Shown: piece after piece, positions 48,461 to 59,145 of the stretch | Layout: every line of letters begins with the position of its first letter | How positions within the stretch are numbered: the first letter of the stretch is position 1 | Assembly: GCA_015680685.1 (NCBI GenBank) | Contig: MNCI01020554.1 | Location: 91,643 to 155,642, forward strand | Reading direction: 5' to 3' | Origin: Gnetum montanum | Lineage: Eukaryota; Streptophyta; Gnetopsida; Gnetales; Gnetaceae | Length of the DNA: 64,000 bases | Made by a program: the position numbers and the translations under genes | Notes under the pieces: generated by a model | What the model saw: the letters and a program-made list of their open reading frames with translations, nothing else | What the model was told of the DNA's origin: nothing | Database searches by the model: none

Positions 48461-49273
48461 TGATGAGTGGTGAGGTACCCCTACACTCAACCATATGAAT
48501 ACAAGCGTTTCACGCATGATCTGGTCGAACTTCGCAGACGGACTAGTTGTGGTATTTAAACGATTACTCGTAGATCAAAATTCATTATCTTCCCACCTAG
48601 ACTAGTATTAGCTTTGTCATGTATGGCTTAGTCTAGAGTGAGATGTAAGATGTGCTTCTATACTAATGCTACTCCTAGGGCTAATGGAAAATAATATCAA
48701 CTAAACTATGAGAGAGAGAGAGAATCTAAAATAGCCTAAGTGCGATGAGCATCCATTCCTTAATCATCCATACACATCTTGGACCTCATGCACAAATACC
48801 ACTGGGATTACCAAGTGCATGGCCTAAGTACGCTACTGGGTTACCAAGTAGTCACACTTAAAATGCTCGTGATTAAGTTGTACTCATTCCGCTTTACTAG
48901 GAGATAAAGGTAGAGAGATATTAACTATGAAAGCAGTAAATAACAATAACAATTAAATAATTAAGCTAAGTGGATGCTGCAATGATGAAGTAATCTTGAT
49001 CTTTATTCCCGGTCATGTGCATGTCCAAGTACATCACACTCGAATAAGGATGCCATGCAATTACAATCACCACACTACAGGCATACACTGGGAGAAAAGG
49101 GTTGAGAGGAAAAACTGATGTACTAAAACCTTATTAGAAACTTAAACTTAATACTCCAAAAATTGCCTACCAGATCTGTCTACCTATTATTTATAGATGA
49201 GGAGACAGGTTGCGATATCACGTACGCAATATCATGGTTGTGATATCGCGGCCAACAAAATGATAACTCATCA
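48461..49273 (-). repeat. 3' LTR of element D
   Basis: 813 bp, TGATGAGTGG to AACTCATCA in plus orientation. It is closely similar to 56274-57123. A short (GA)n tract lies at 48711-48722. The minus-strand TATA box is at 49188-49195 and the GATATC cluster at 49213-49252. Confidence 0.9.
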
Positions 49274-49300
49274 TATCCCCAAAACTAAATGAAAACTCGT
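49274..49300 (-). other. Polypurine tract of element D
   Basis: The minus strand reads TTTAGTTTTGGGGATA immediately before the LTR start TGATGAG. This is a typical plant Ty3/gypsy plus-strand primer. Confidence 0.75.
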
Positions 49301-49463
49301 CCTCGAGTTAAAGTGAGAACAAGCTCTATTGATTACATAGTGGATAGGTATGGGATTATTGATTGGTGAGAATGGATTCATGCTATAGTGTGGAATCAAA
49401 ACAAATTTGAGACACAACACAAAGAATGCAAAAGAAAATCCTATAGCTACAAAATTGATGGAA

Positions 49464-52252
49464 CTCATGTAGTTCCTGGTGGCGGTGGCTCCTCCATGGG
49501 TGCCTTTCCCTTGTCTTGTGCTCCAGGTCTTGGGACTTGATGGCATTGAAGTATGACCTAGAGTTTCTCCTCTTTGGTTCAGCGATCCTATGCCATCCAT
49601 GCTAATGTTTTGATGTTTGATGGAGTTAGCACCTCCCATGGGTAGGGTAGTTGTGAAAACATTTTATTTGCCTTGACATACTAAGCCATAAACACCCACC
49701 GTTCCTCTTGGAAGGCTCTGGCTTTGTCTCTGTATTCTTGAAAATCTGCAAGCTGTTGAGCCAAGTTTGTTGCAAAACCTTCTTGTTCCTGGTAACTTGC
49801 TTTAACCACCTCAAGTTTAGAATTTTCAACCTCCAATTTTTGCAATATCTTCCTATTGCAAATTCTATTTCATATTTGATGTAGGTGGTGGCTACTTGTT
49901 GCTTGAGCTCTATTCTCAGGAGTCTTGTTGTTAACATGGCAAGGTTGGCATACTACAGGTTTGCCAACTCCATGTATTCTGTAAGGTCCTAGATTTACAG
50001 GTCTCAATTCTTAACTTCCACTTGGTGGGAAAATGCATATGTGTCCAATATGGCCTGCTAGTCAGTGTGTTGAGCACTGATAGCATTGATGTGGGCCTTA
50101 GCCATATGGATCTCATTCTCAATGATCTATTTATACAACCCCACCTGGTCCTGGAAGTGCTCCTTTAGATTTTCATGCCGTTTAGCCTCATTCTACCATG
50201 TGCTTATTTCAATAGCTATCTTCTGATGGATGGCATGTACCTCCTCCATCGAGAGGGTTCGATTTTTCCTAGCTAAATGGTTCATGTCTTGGTTGACCTG
50301 GATGAGTTGTTTTCACAAATGTTGAAAATGTTCTTCAAGAACATTCTTTTTCTTTTCCACAGAGGTCAACCAAAGGTTATTAGCAAAAAGCTACTTATTT
50401 TCCTCTTATAAGGCCTTGAGTGCCTTGGTGTACGCATAAGTTTGTGCTTGTGCTGCAGAGGCATCCCAAACAACCTTCTCTTTTTCTTATGACATCTTCT
50501 TATTCTCTGTTAATAGTTTGGTCAGTTGCTCAGTTTTAAAAGTGTCTAGTTGGTCTACAGGAACAAATTGCGAAGGATCCCACTGTGCTGCTTGTAGGGC
50601 CATGAGCCATTTTTGTAATTTTTGCACCTCTGCTTCAGCATGCTTGGCCCTCATCTCTATCAAAACCAACTTCCCCTTGGTGGAAATGAGGTTTAATTTA
50701 ATTTCCATAACATCCTGAGGGATGTCAAACAGGGACGTCATTACCTATCCTATTTTTAGCAATCAATCAAGTACATCCTCATGTTCCGTAGGAGTCATTG
50801 AGGTTCCAGCTAGAGTTTAAGCATCCCATGCTCCTGTAAGGTCTATTGGTGGCACAACAGGTATATTGAATGATTCCTTAATGTGGTCTGCGACCACTTC
50901 TGTGGCTCCTATTGCATCTTGGTGCTGCATGACCACAACTATGGCCTTCACCAGTTTCTAATTGCACTTGAAAAGATGTAGTGTTCCCTGAGATCCGTTG
51001 TGACCAAGTGCTCTCCCCTCCTCCTGTATGGATGGACACTTCACCCCTTGTGCGATCCAAAGAAACTATTGGTTGTATGGCATCTTCGATGACGCGAAAG
51101 AGATTTACATCATCACGAATTCCCTAACTAACCATCTCAGCGATGGCCCAGATATGGCTCATCGATGGTCTATAATCTTGTGGCGATGGTGGTGGTTGAT
51201 CCTACTGGCCCGTGCTAGGCCTTGCTTCTTGTTGTTGGTTGGGTCCCATGCACGGAAGTTGGCTGGGTCCTTCAAGTTGAGTTGTAGTTGGCCCTACCAT
51301 TTGTTCCTTTTCTTGTTCTAGCCCTAGCGTTTCACCAATGATTTTCCTTGCAGCTAGTGGCTTTAATAGTTTGACATATGAAGCATTTTTGGCTTTTTGG
51401 AGGACATCATTGGTGTATCCCCTAAAGCCAGCACGTATGCACAGCTTCCTGATAAGACAAGGAAAGGGCAATGGAAGTGTCCCTATCTTCTTTTCTTCAA
51501 ATTGCCTTAGAATATTCATAAAATATAGATGGGGTAGGTTAGCATTAACCTTTCCCATCAACATATCCTCTTGTTGCATATGTTGAAATTCTTTTTAAGC
51601 CCTTTGTAGGGAAGAGGTGATAAGTCCTTATTTTGAAATAGATCCTTTCTTCCATCATCAACTCTCCAAATGTCTTATCCTCCTTACCATACATCCTTTG
51701 CAACCAAACTCATCCCACATCAGGTTCTAAATGGGTAGACAACTAAGCAACCTTTGGCCCTATATTCAGAAGATTTAATACTTTTGAAATGGCCTGAACA
51801 GAGAAATTGACTATCACACCACAAATGTTGACTGTGGTGCCTTGTTCCTTATTGTGCCAAAATTGGTACATTTCCCCTAAGTACCAGGAACTGCTTTCAG
51901 AGAGGATAGGCCATAATGGGGATCCTTTGAGGTGGTCCCTAATGGCCTCTGAAGAAAAATCTATGAAAGATTCAAAATTTAATTCGACAATCACCGCAGT
52001 GAATATGGACCTTTCATGGATAGCCTAAACACAATCCTAGGACAACATGAGATGTTGTCCCTGTTTAAGTGCTGTCGCAGCTCCTTCTTCTACATGCCTT
52101 GATTGTATAGTAGCAAGGTCCTCTTGGTGAATGCTAAATGATTGTTCCTCCTACTCTGCATGCTGTTCAGCAGGAACTTGTCCTTCACGTCTCCTAGGTT
52201 GTTTGCTCCCACCTTGAGCAGGACCTTCCTGTTGTTAGCATTTTGGGACCAT
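49464..52252 (-). pseudogene. aORF of element D (extra ORF, near-complete, unknown function)
   Basis: About 930 codons with few stops or frameshifts, starting at the ATG at 52252 (MVPKC). Residues about 80-170 (51743-51994) have SPLWPILSESSSWYLGEMYQ and GTTVNICGVIVNFSV. Residues about 225-350 (51202-51579) have MLMGKVNANLPHLYF, LPFPCLIRKLCIRAG and YVKLLKPLAARK, then a Gln/Pro-rich linker. The C-terminal half (49600-50750) is rich in heptad-like Leu/Glu/Lys (for example MEIKLNLISTKGKLVLIEM), suggesting a long coiled coil. It ends PMEEPPPPGTT. No catalytic motif is recognised. The globular part loosely recalls the putative plant transposon protein domain of Athila-type elements; a self-assembling structural or env-position protein is also possible. 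Confidence 0.68.
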
Positions 52253-52474
52253 CTGCAATCACACGAGGCCAATCGTTAGTAAGGTTTTTACCAAAGTTAG
52301 GAAATACCTTACTGCTTGCCTTAATGAATTTATTTTATCTCCATGTGATGTTTCCCAAAAGATTATAATATTTAATCCTCTTTGCTTATGTGGTTTCCAA
52401 ATCTAGTTTCCCGATATAACTAAGGGAATGAAATTATTTCTGGCACATTTATCCTTAATGTTATAAGTAATTAC
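52253..52474 (-). other. Candidate intron directly before the aORF start (element D)
   Basis: On the minus strand AAGGGTAATT at about 52470-52478 could be a 5' splice site. TACTAAC (52275-52281) is a perfect branch-point consensus. GATTGCAG at 52253-52260 directly precedes the ATG. Element N has AAGGGTAAGAATG at 6239-6251 and GATTGTAG at 6539-6546; element C has GATTATAG before its ATG. Splicing is inferred, not shown. Confidence 0.42.
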
Positions 52475-52724
52475 CCTTGATAATGTCCTTTGGGCAATGA
52501 AAAATTCCAAAAAAGTTATGCGCTATTCGGCGTGTGCCCCTCCCCCACAACTAAGCTGAACACTCTGGGTTCAAGTAAGTTCAGACAGAATAAAAATTGA
52601 AGGACCAACGAGTGAGATATAGGTATGAAAGCAAGGGATGCATAATCACAAGTCATAGATAGAAATCTAAAAAGCTCCCACATGTGAATAGTGGAAAATG
52701 ATGGTAAGTAGTGTAGGGGGATCA

Positions 52725-52810
52725 CATATATATAGATTTTTGTGACGTGATATCGCGGATGCAATATCACGTTGGTCACGATATTGCGTACGTGATATCA
52801 CAACCTATTG
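52725..52810 (-). promoter_or_regulatory. Candidate internal promoter upstream of aORF (element D)
   Basis: On the minus strand four GATATC/CAATATC/CGATATTGC words (52744-52800) are followed by CTATATATATG (52725-52735). Arrangement and wording closely copy the U3 cluster of the D LTRs (57030-57105), including the GTACGTGATATC and GCGATATCACG forms. The G-rich tract follows 171 bases downstream. Confidence 0.52.
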
Positions 52811-54064
52811 ATATTAAGGCACCAAGGAATACACCAAATTTTTAAGATTTTTCTAAAGTTAACAATGTAAACTAAGGACATGTGGACAAGTGTTAAGGGA
52901 TTCCAGGGTAATTCAACTAGTTCTGAAGGCACGAATAATGATGATGATGTGGAATTGATCAATAAGAGCCTCAAGTTGAGAGAAAAAGGTTATGTGATGG
53001 TTCATAGGAACGTTCAAATTAGAGGGATAGTAATAAGGGAAAGAATATTGTTGAAAATATGCTAAGGGTAATAGATGATGTGTGGAAAATGTGTTATGAG
53101 TGCAAATTACAAAAATTAAGCAAGTGGGTCCTCCCCAAAGCAAGTTCCAACCTATAATGCCCTTGCGTAACCACACTTAAAAGTGTCCTTGGGCACTAGA
53201 AGGGTTAAATGTAATCCACACTGGTCCCACAAAACATACACATGTGAGTATCATTAGAATGAGGTCGAAATTCTATGCTACACAAGACATGAGTTACAAT
53301 TACATGAACAATGAGGTGAGATGGGGTATAGAAGGGATTGTAGAAATCAGGACATGAGGAAACTGACCTAGGGCACAATGAATCCTGTGTGTAAAGCATG
53401 ATTAATGTTTCATTAACACATCATTCCAAGATAAGGACTAAGTCCATTCCTCTGATCAGTGACACCGCATTGTTTCATCCCATGATGAGCGACTATGAGA
53501 GTACCATAACAATAAGGTGTATGATCACTTGGAATTTTGTTCAAGGGAGGAGTGATTTTTGCTTTGTGGCATTTCTTTCTCTTTTTTGTGTTTTGTTTTT
53601 TTTTTTATTGCTAAATCCAAAGAAGCCACCAACCTTTAGGCATGGGTGCATGTCTTTCCAGTGGAACCCCCTAGAACAGCATTGGATTTTTGAGTGCCTT
53701 TTGATTACTCTTACTCCGATTTTGTGTTAGATCTACAAGGATCTTAGTACAACCTCGTTGCATGATAACTCTCATAGATGTCACCAAAGAGAATCTGCAA
53801 GTTTCCTTGATGTCACACCCTAATCATTCCCTCTTGATCCATCCTTCTTCATTCTGGGTACAATGAACACAAAATTAATTTTAAGTTTTAAGAATGTCAC
53901 GAAGATCACTGTACTCTTGAATAGAACCTCTTATTTGTAGAATGGATGAGTGGGTGTAATGGACTCACTGTCCAAATAATTGATCACTCGAGACTCGATA
54001 ACATAGAACACACCTCAACCAACAAGCCACATGAGTGTCTTATTCATAGATGAGATTACTCATA

Positions 54065-54102
54065 AAAATACAAAAAGACAAAAAGACAAAAAGACAAAAA
54101 GA
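54065..54102 (+). repeat. Short tandem repeat (AAAAAGAC)n
   Basis: Four near-perfect copies of an 8-base unit AAAAAGAC. A simple repeat within the spacer of element D. Confidence 0.8.
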
Positions 54103-54190
54103 TACAACAAGCAAGTGAAAAATGAAAAATTGAAAAACAAAAAATTGTAAAATTAAAGAAAATGAAAAATATTTATTAATCCTACTTGTT

Positions 54191-56132
54191 ATTAGAATGG
54201 GGGATATCCCCCATAACTAAACGGTTGAGCATGGAAAGGATTAATAGTTGAAAGATGAGGATCCTTGCATGTTGAAAATATTGAGACTTGGTCATACTTA
54301 CCCCATTGGGGTTCACACACTTGATTATAGTAAGCATAGTGGGACAATTTATAAGATGTGGTTCCCAGATAAAGAGTTGACTCGCTATGATACTTGAGAC
54401 CATAAGATGGCATGCAAGGATCGGGATGTCACCCTCCATGGTTGTATTCATTGGATCGTATGGTTGTTGGAGTGTTAATTGGTGGCCTTGATAAAGTAAC
54501 ACGAGGCATTGGGTTTGAAGAGAAGGATGCTCCACAGTGTTGGACTTGTACTGAGTTGGAGAATGTAGTGGCCTTGGAACTGTGTTATCCCTTCCTACTG
54601 TCATATCTAAAGAAGGGACGTTTTTGATGTTGCTGTGGTCTCTCATTGCTGTTGGCAATAGTAGCAAAAGTAACGTTCGTGGGTTGTTACTATGCTACAG
54701 ACACTTCAAGAACAATTGGTGGCAATGTAGAAGGAGAGAAAGGATGAGAATGTTGAAATTTAGGAGAAGTGTAAGGTACACAAGGCGATGGTTGTGTTGA
54801 AGACATGGGCTAATAGTATTGACGAGAATGATAATGCGGTGAGATAGAGTATGTTGACCTAGTTGGGGAAACAAGATGTTGAACTAGATAAGCATTTAGA
54901 TTCAGATGATATGAAGGGTGTCTCTAGTTTAGGGATGTTTTTCCCCCAAAACTGGGATTGTTTCCACTGTGATTAAACACAGTATCTTTGTACGAACTCT
55001 GGGTGTAACGTACTTCTCCAATACTCATATAAATGTAACAAGATTGGGTACTCGCCCTTGGGGTGATTGTATAGGAAAATGTCACATTCATATGTATGAT
55101 TGGTAGTTGAGCCCTTATCTTCCTCATCCCTTCTTTCCAATTGTCTAATGATACTTTGTTCTACTTCTCGGGTTGTCAAAACTCTATCTCCAATAATATC
55201 AATATATTCTCCATACTTTTTATGTTTCCATTCCATCATCTTATTGATCTTTGCCTTGATTTCTTCTAATGATTGTTGTATTGGAAAAGATGGTTCTTTC
55301 TCCTTGAGATAGGTTAATTTCTCCTTTTTATGATTATGGACCTTTGTTAAGTTGAGATTTTGGTCCCGTTGATGTTTCTCAACACTCTCCCATCTAGCCA
55401 TTTCTCCTTCTTATTTGCTACCAGCTTAATAAGCTCTTGGAAATGATGGGTTTGTAGTTCATATAGTTGACCTTGGGCATACATCCCTAGGGTTTATCTT
55501 GTTGCATCACGAAGCCCATCAATGATATGGTACATTAGCCTTTCCTCGGAGAACTCATGGCTTGGACAGTTGTTTAACAGTGCATAGTATCTTTCTAAGG
55601 CCATGTCCAAGGGTTCATGTTGTGCTTGTTTCCACTCTTGGATTTGTTTCCTCAAGGCTAACACTATTGTGTAGGTTTGATATCTTTCATTAAAGAGTTC
55701 TACCATTGTTGGCCAACGTCATATTGAATTTAGTTTTAACGATCTATACCATACTTTTGCTTGGCCAACGAGTGTCATAGGAAAGAGCTTAATTTTTTGC
55801 CAACCGTTATCATTGTTTTTCCATGCATAGGCATCTTGAGAAATTGGGAAAGTTGTTTAAATCGAGCTTGGGTAGGCGGCTCTCTTTACGATGCCTACAG
55901 GAGATTCAAAAAACCTCTTGTATTTGCGTTAGGCTTGTGGTGGCTAGTAGGGGTTCATCGTCATTGAGTAAGTTATGCTTTTATGCATTGGGATGATGCT
56001 ACTTTTGTTTATGTTTATAAAAATCCCCACCTCGGATTGCGTACTCCAATCTTGATTGTCATATAATTCATTGGTTATCCAATGAATTTCCTCACTAGGT
56101 ATGGCATTATCATAGTCTTGTAGGAGAGGCAT
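54191..56132 (-). pseudogene. gag of element D (near-complete)
   Basis: About 645 codons on the minus strand, from the ATG at 56132 (MPLLQDYDNAIPSEEIHW) to a stop after FSYGGYPPF near 54191. The capsid region is well kept: MVELFNERYQTYT (about 55665-55706), DMALERYYALLNNCPSHEF and YHIIDGLRDATR (55494-55530). A Lys/Glu-rich, helical segment follows (55100-55400, KAKINKMMEWKHKKYGEYI). The family's Cys/His motif reads YECDIFLYNHPKGEY (about 55060-55105), keeping the first Cys and the His. A Tyr/Ser/Pro-rich tail completes it. Only a few stops or frameshifts break the frame. Confidence 0.76.
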
Positions 56133-56255
56133 GCTTATGCAATTGTGTGTGAATTTATATGTGACTTTCTATAATTATTTCTTCCTAAAATATATATCAT
56201 TAATTCCTGTATAGCGACCTTGTATGATATAACTAATCTAGATAACTAGCACCGT

Positions 56256-56273
56256 CCTTAGCAACAACGCCAA
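56256..56273 (-). other. Primer-binding site of element D
   Basis: The minus strand reads TTGGCGTTGTTGCTAAGG directly inside the LTR. It is the least decayed tRNA-Asp-like site of the family and still contains its CpG. Confidence 0.75.
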
Positions 56274-57123
56274 TGATGAGTGGTGAGGTAGCCCTACACT
56301 CAACCATACAAATACGAGCGTTTCATACATGATCCGGTCAAACTCCATAGACAAACTAGTTGTGGTATCTAGAAAGTGACTCATAGATCGCAGTTTGCTA
56401 TCTTCCCACTTGGACTAGTATTAGCTTTGTCACGTATGGTTTAGTCCAGAGTGAGGTGTAAGATGTGCTCCTATACTCATGCTACTCCTAAGGCTAATGG
56501 AAAATAATATCAACTAAACTAGGAGAGAGAGAGAGAGAGAATCTAAACTAGCCTAAGTGCGATGAGCATCCATTCCTTAATCATCCATACACATCTTGGA
56601 CCTCATGCACAAATACCACTGGGATTACCAAGTGCATGGCCTAAGTACACTACTGGGTTACCAAGTAGTCACACTTAAAATGCTCGTGATTAGGTTGTAC
56701 TCATTGCGCTTTACTAGGAGATAAAGGTAGAGAGATATTAACTATGAAAGCAGTAAATAACAATAAAAATTAAATAATTAGGCTAAGTGGATGCTACAAC
56801 GATGAAGTAATCTTGATCTTTATTTTCGGTCATGTGCATGTCCAAGTACGTCACGCTCGAATAAGGATGTCATACAATTACAATCACCACACTGCAGGCA
56901 TATACTGGGAGAAAAGGGTTGAGAGGAAAAACTGATGTACTAAAAACTTATTGAAAACTTAAACTTAATACTCTAAAAACTGCCTACCAAATATTTCTAC
57001 CTCTTATTTATAGATGAGAAGACAGGATACGATATTGTGTACGCGATATTGCGTCTAGGTTGTGATATTGCACATGCGATATCATGGTTACGATATCGTG
57101 GACAACAAAATGATAACTCATCA
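56274..57123 (-). repeat. 5' LTR of element D
   Basis: 850 bp, TGATGAGTGG to AACTCATCA in plus orientation. It differs from the 3' LTR (813 bp) mainly by a longer (GA)n tract at 56524-56541 and one extra unit of about 30 bases in the GATATC cluster (57030-57105). The minus-strand TATA box is TATTTATA at 57005-57012. Confidence 0.9.
57005..57105 (-). promoter_or_regulatory. LTR promoter of element D: GATATC array plus TATA
   Basis: Reading on the minus strand, CGATATCGTAACC, GATATCGCATGTGCAATATC, GCAATATCGCG and CAATATCGTATCC precede the TATA box. Many words are palindromic or nearly so (CGATATCG), suggesting a dimeric DNA-binding factor. That is inference. Confidence 0.5.
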
Positions 57124-59130
57124 CTATGGTAGCTACAACTTCTAGAAAAAGATGGAAGGCATCCAATAATGTTTTCATCTTCTCTTCCTTACTTTGGGGA
57201 TCATTCATAGTTCACATTGCCTAACTAATGTGGGGTAGGATGGGAATATCTGACAGATAGGACATTGTAGGGAACAACTCCTTCACATTCACAAACCAAG
57301 CAACAAACTATTTGTGTTCAATGTCTAATGCTATAAGTTCATCTTGCAGGTTTTGGTAGAAATTCATCATTTTGGCTAGGTTCTTAGTAGTTGATCTCTA
57401 ATTAGTGAACATCACCTTGAAAACCTTGAGTTTTGCCTTTATAATCTCAAGCTTTTGCTTGTTCTCTTTATGGTGCTTGAACTCTACCTTGTACAACAAG
57501 TACGAGCTAGTCACTTATTTCTCTAGTTTGGATCATAGCCTTCTGGCAATCAGCATCGTTAGTTTTGCATACCAAATATTTTCAAGCTTCATGTATTTAG
57601 TCATCTCCTCGATTTGTAGCTCCTTCATGTGGATTTCAGCCTTGTTATATGCATTTAGTAGCATATCTCAGAAGTAGCCTTGTTATATGAAGCCTTGTTG
57701 ATCTGTGGTCCACATGAAATTAGGATCTAAGGTACCATAATTCTAAGGTATCTATAAGATTAAAGACATTTGAAATCTATTGCCTAGCTCCCACCAATTA
57801 GTTTAACAATTTCTCATGTTGGGCTATACTTAATTGACCGCTAATGGTTCCTACAAACGTTTGCATATCTCTAAGTGCAAAAATGTCTAGTAAAAATGCT
57901 GTAGGTGCATTACATGCTGTAGCCATTTTTTTAGTAACCACTTTGGTTGCCATCTCTTACCCTTGGTGTTACCATGATAGTTGCCCCATCACCCTTCTCT
58001 AGATGCACCAAAAAGGTAGTAATGTTCCTAGAGATGTCTAGGAATAGTTGCTATTGTAAGAGAGATACTATTACCTCTTCTGTGCTAAAATTAAACCTTG
58101 AAAGCACTTGCATTCTTTGGATTGATAAAATTAGCATCCCACCCTCCATTTGGCCTAAGGTTTGGGCCACTTCATTAAGGTGGCTCATTACTAGTCTATA
58201 CACAAATGGATCACCACCGCTGGTTCCTACCATGTACTACTGCTATTGCAAGAGTTACTCTTGAAGTTCATGCATGTGCTCAAGGGTATTATGAGACTCC
58301 ATTTTTGTCTCATAAGTGGGAGGTGAGGGTGGTGGTTGCTACTCCTCTTCTTGAATGACTTTGGTAGGTGCTTTGTCCTTCATCATTTTGGCCCAAGAGA
58401 TGGTTGGAGCTTTTGGACTACATCATTTGTGTACTATGTTATGCCTCCCCTCTTGGATAGTTTTTTGATGAGGCATGGAAAAAGGTTCCACATTGGTTCT
58501 CCTTGAATCTCTTCTCTATCTCAAGATAGATCAACTTTGGAAGGTTGATTAGGAATCTACTACTTAGTGCGACACATGCACAAGCAAAGAAGGTTGTGAG
58601 TTTGTTTGGCCTCACCGATGGATTAAGGTGAAAGGCTGTAATCTTGAAGTATGCACATTCCATCATGGTAAGTACACCAAACTCCTTGTGGTCTATTTCA
58701 TAACACTCCTGCATCCATTTTTCCTTGATGTCTAGATCTACTTGCATTGGAATCTTTGCAAGATTGGCTCCAATCTTTGGTAACATAAAGGCCTTGGAAA
58801 TTACTTTCATCAAGTAAGACACTAAAATGTCCTTGATCTTGACCATTGAATTGACCTACCAATTTCTCCAAAAAAAGTATATCTCTCCCATGTACCACTT
58901 CTCACTAGAAGTGATTATGGGCCACATGTGAGAGTTCTACAATTAAGCTTTGACTTCTAGAGGAGAAAACTCCAAGAAAGCTCCAAAGTTCAATTCTTGA
59001 AGCATGGATTTTTAGACCTCCTTAGATGTGATTTTCTTGAGGTAGGCCTCCATCAAGGTGATCTCAAGGTTTAGTTTTAGTTCTGGTGCCTCATCTCAGT
59101 GAGATTGTTTAGTTGCGGCTACTTCATGAA
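57124..59130 (-). pseudogene. aORF of element E, N-terminal and middle parts
   Basis: Minus-strand aORF continuing to 48460 after element D. Segments aligned with D and N include LDIKEKWMQECYEIDHKEFG (about 58675-58735), SSRFLINLPKLIYLEIEKRF (about 58510-58570) and, upstream, WYMGEIYFFWRNWQ-like text (58850-58900). The C-terminal part (57130-58260) is Leu/Glu/Lys-rich and coiled-coil-like. Many stops; sequence clearly diverged from D, so E is a different subfamily. Confidence 0.64.
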
Positions 59131-59145
59131 TCTATCAAATAGATT

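Larger units (their letters stand above)
52253..54190 (-). other. Conserved non-coding spacer of element D
   Basis: No supportable gene. Blocks shared with elements N and C in the same order are the GTGTGACATCAAGGAAAC block (about 53793-53815), the CTTGCTTTGGGGAGGACC block (about 53121-53140), the TATA module (52725-52810) and a G-rich tract (52537-52554, C-rich in plus). A four-fold AAAAAGAC repeat lies near 54065-54100 and a T-run at 53590-53606. Confidence 0.6.
48461..57123 (-). mobile_element. Element D: best-preserved pol-less N-family element
   Basis: 8.66 kb on the minus strand. The 5' LTR is 56274-57123 and the 3' LTR 48461-49273. It has a primer-binding site at 56256-56273, gag (54191-56132), a conserved spacer (52253-54190), aORF (49464-52252) and a polypurine tract. 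Flanking bases are GTATG on the left and CTATG on the right, a 5-bp duplication with one mismatch. It sits within the aORF of element E. No RT, RNase H, integrase or protease was found. It has the fewest stops and retains CpG sites in its primer-binding site, so it is the youngest member here. Confidence 0.86.
47274..59145 (-). mobile_element. Element E: 5'-truncated N-family element carrying nested element D
   Basis: Minus-strand element with a 3' LTR (47274-48142), a polypurine tract beside it and an aORF split by element D (48361-48460 and 57124-59130). Its gag, primer-binding site and 5' LTR are missing; the right end stops just after the aORF N-terminus, against F2 RT sequence. Without D it spans about 3.2 kb. 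Confidence 0.72.

Noticed and set aside
52537-52554. The G-rich tract of the spacer as a second (central) polypurine tract
   Set aside because: It resembles the tract before the LTR, but it contains several pyrimidines and no other evidence supports priming there. It is kept only as a conserved block.
53398-53730. Plus-strand open frame of 110 codons in the spacer of element D
   Set aside because: It is antisense to the element's direction, contains a T-run, and has no counterpart in the spacers of N and C.
54412-54800. Plus-strand open frames
   Set aside because: Antisense to the element D gag tail, whose end is supported by similarity to N gag.
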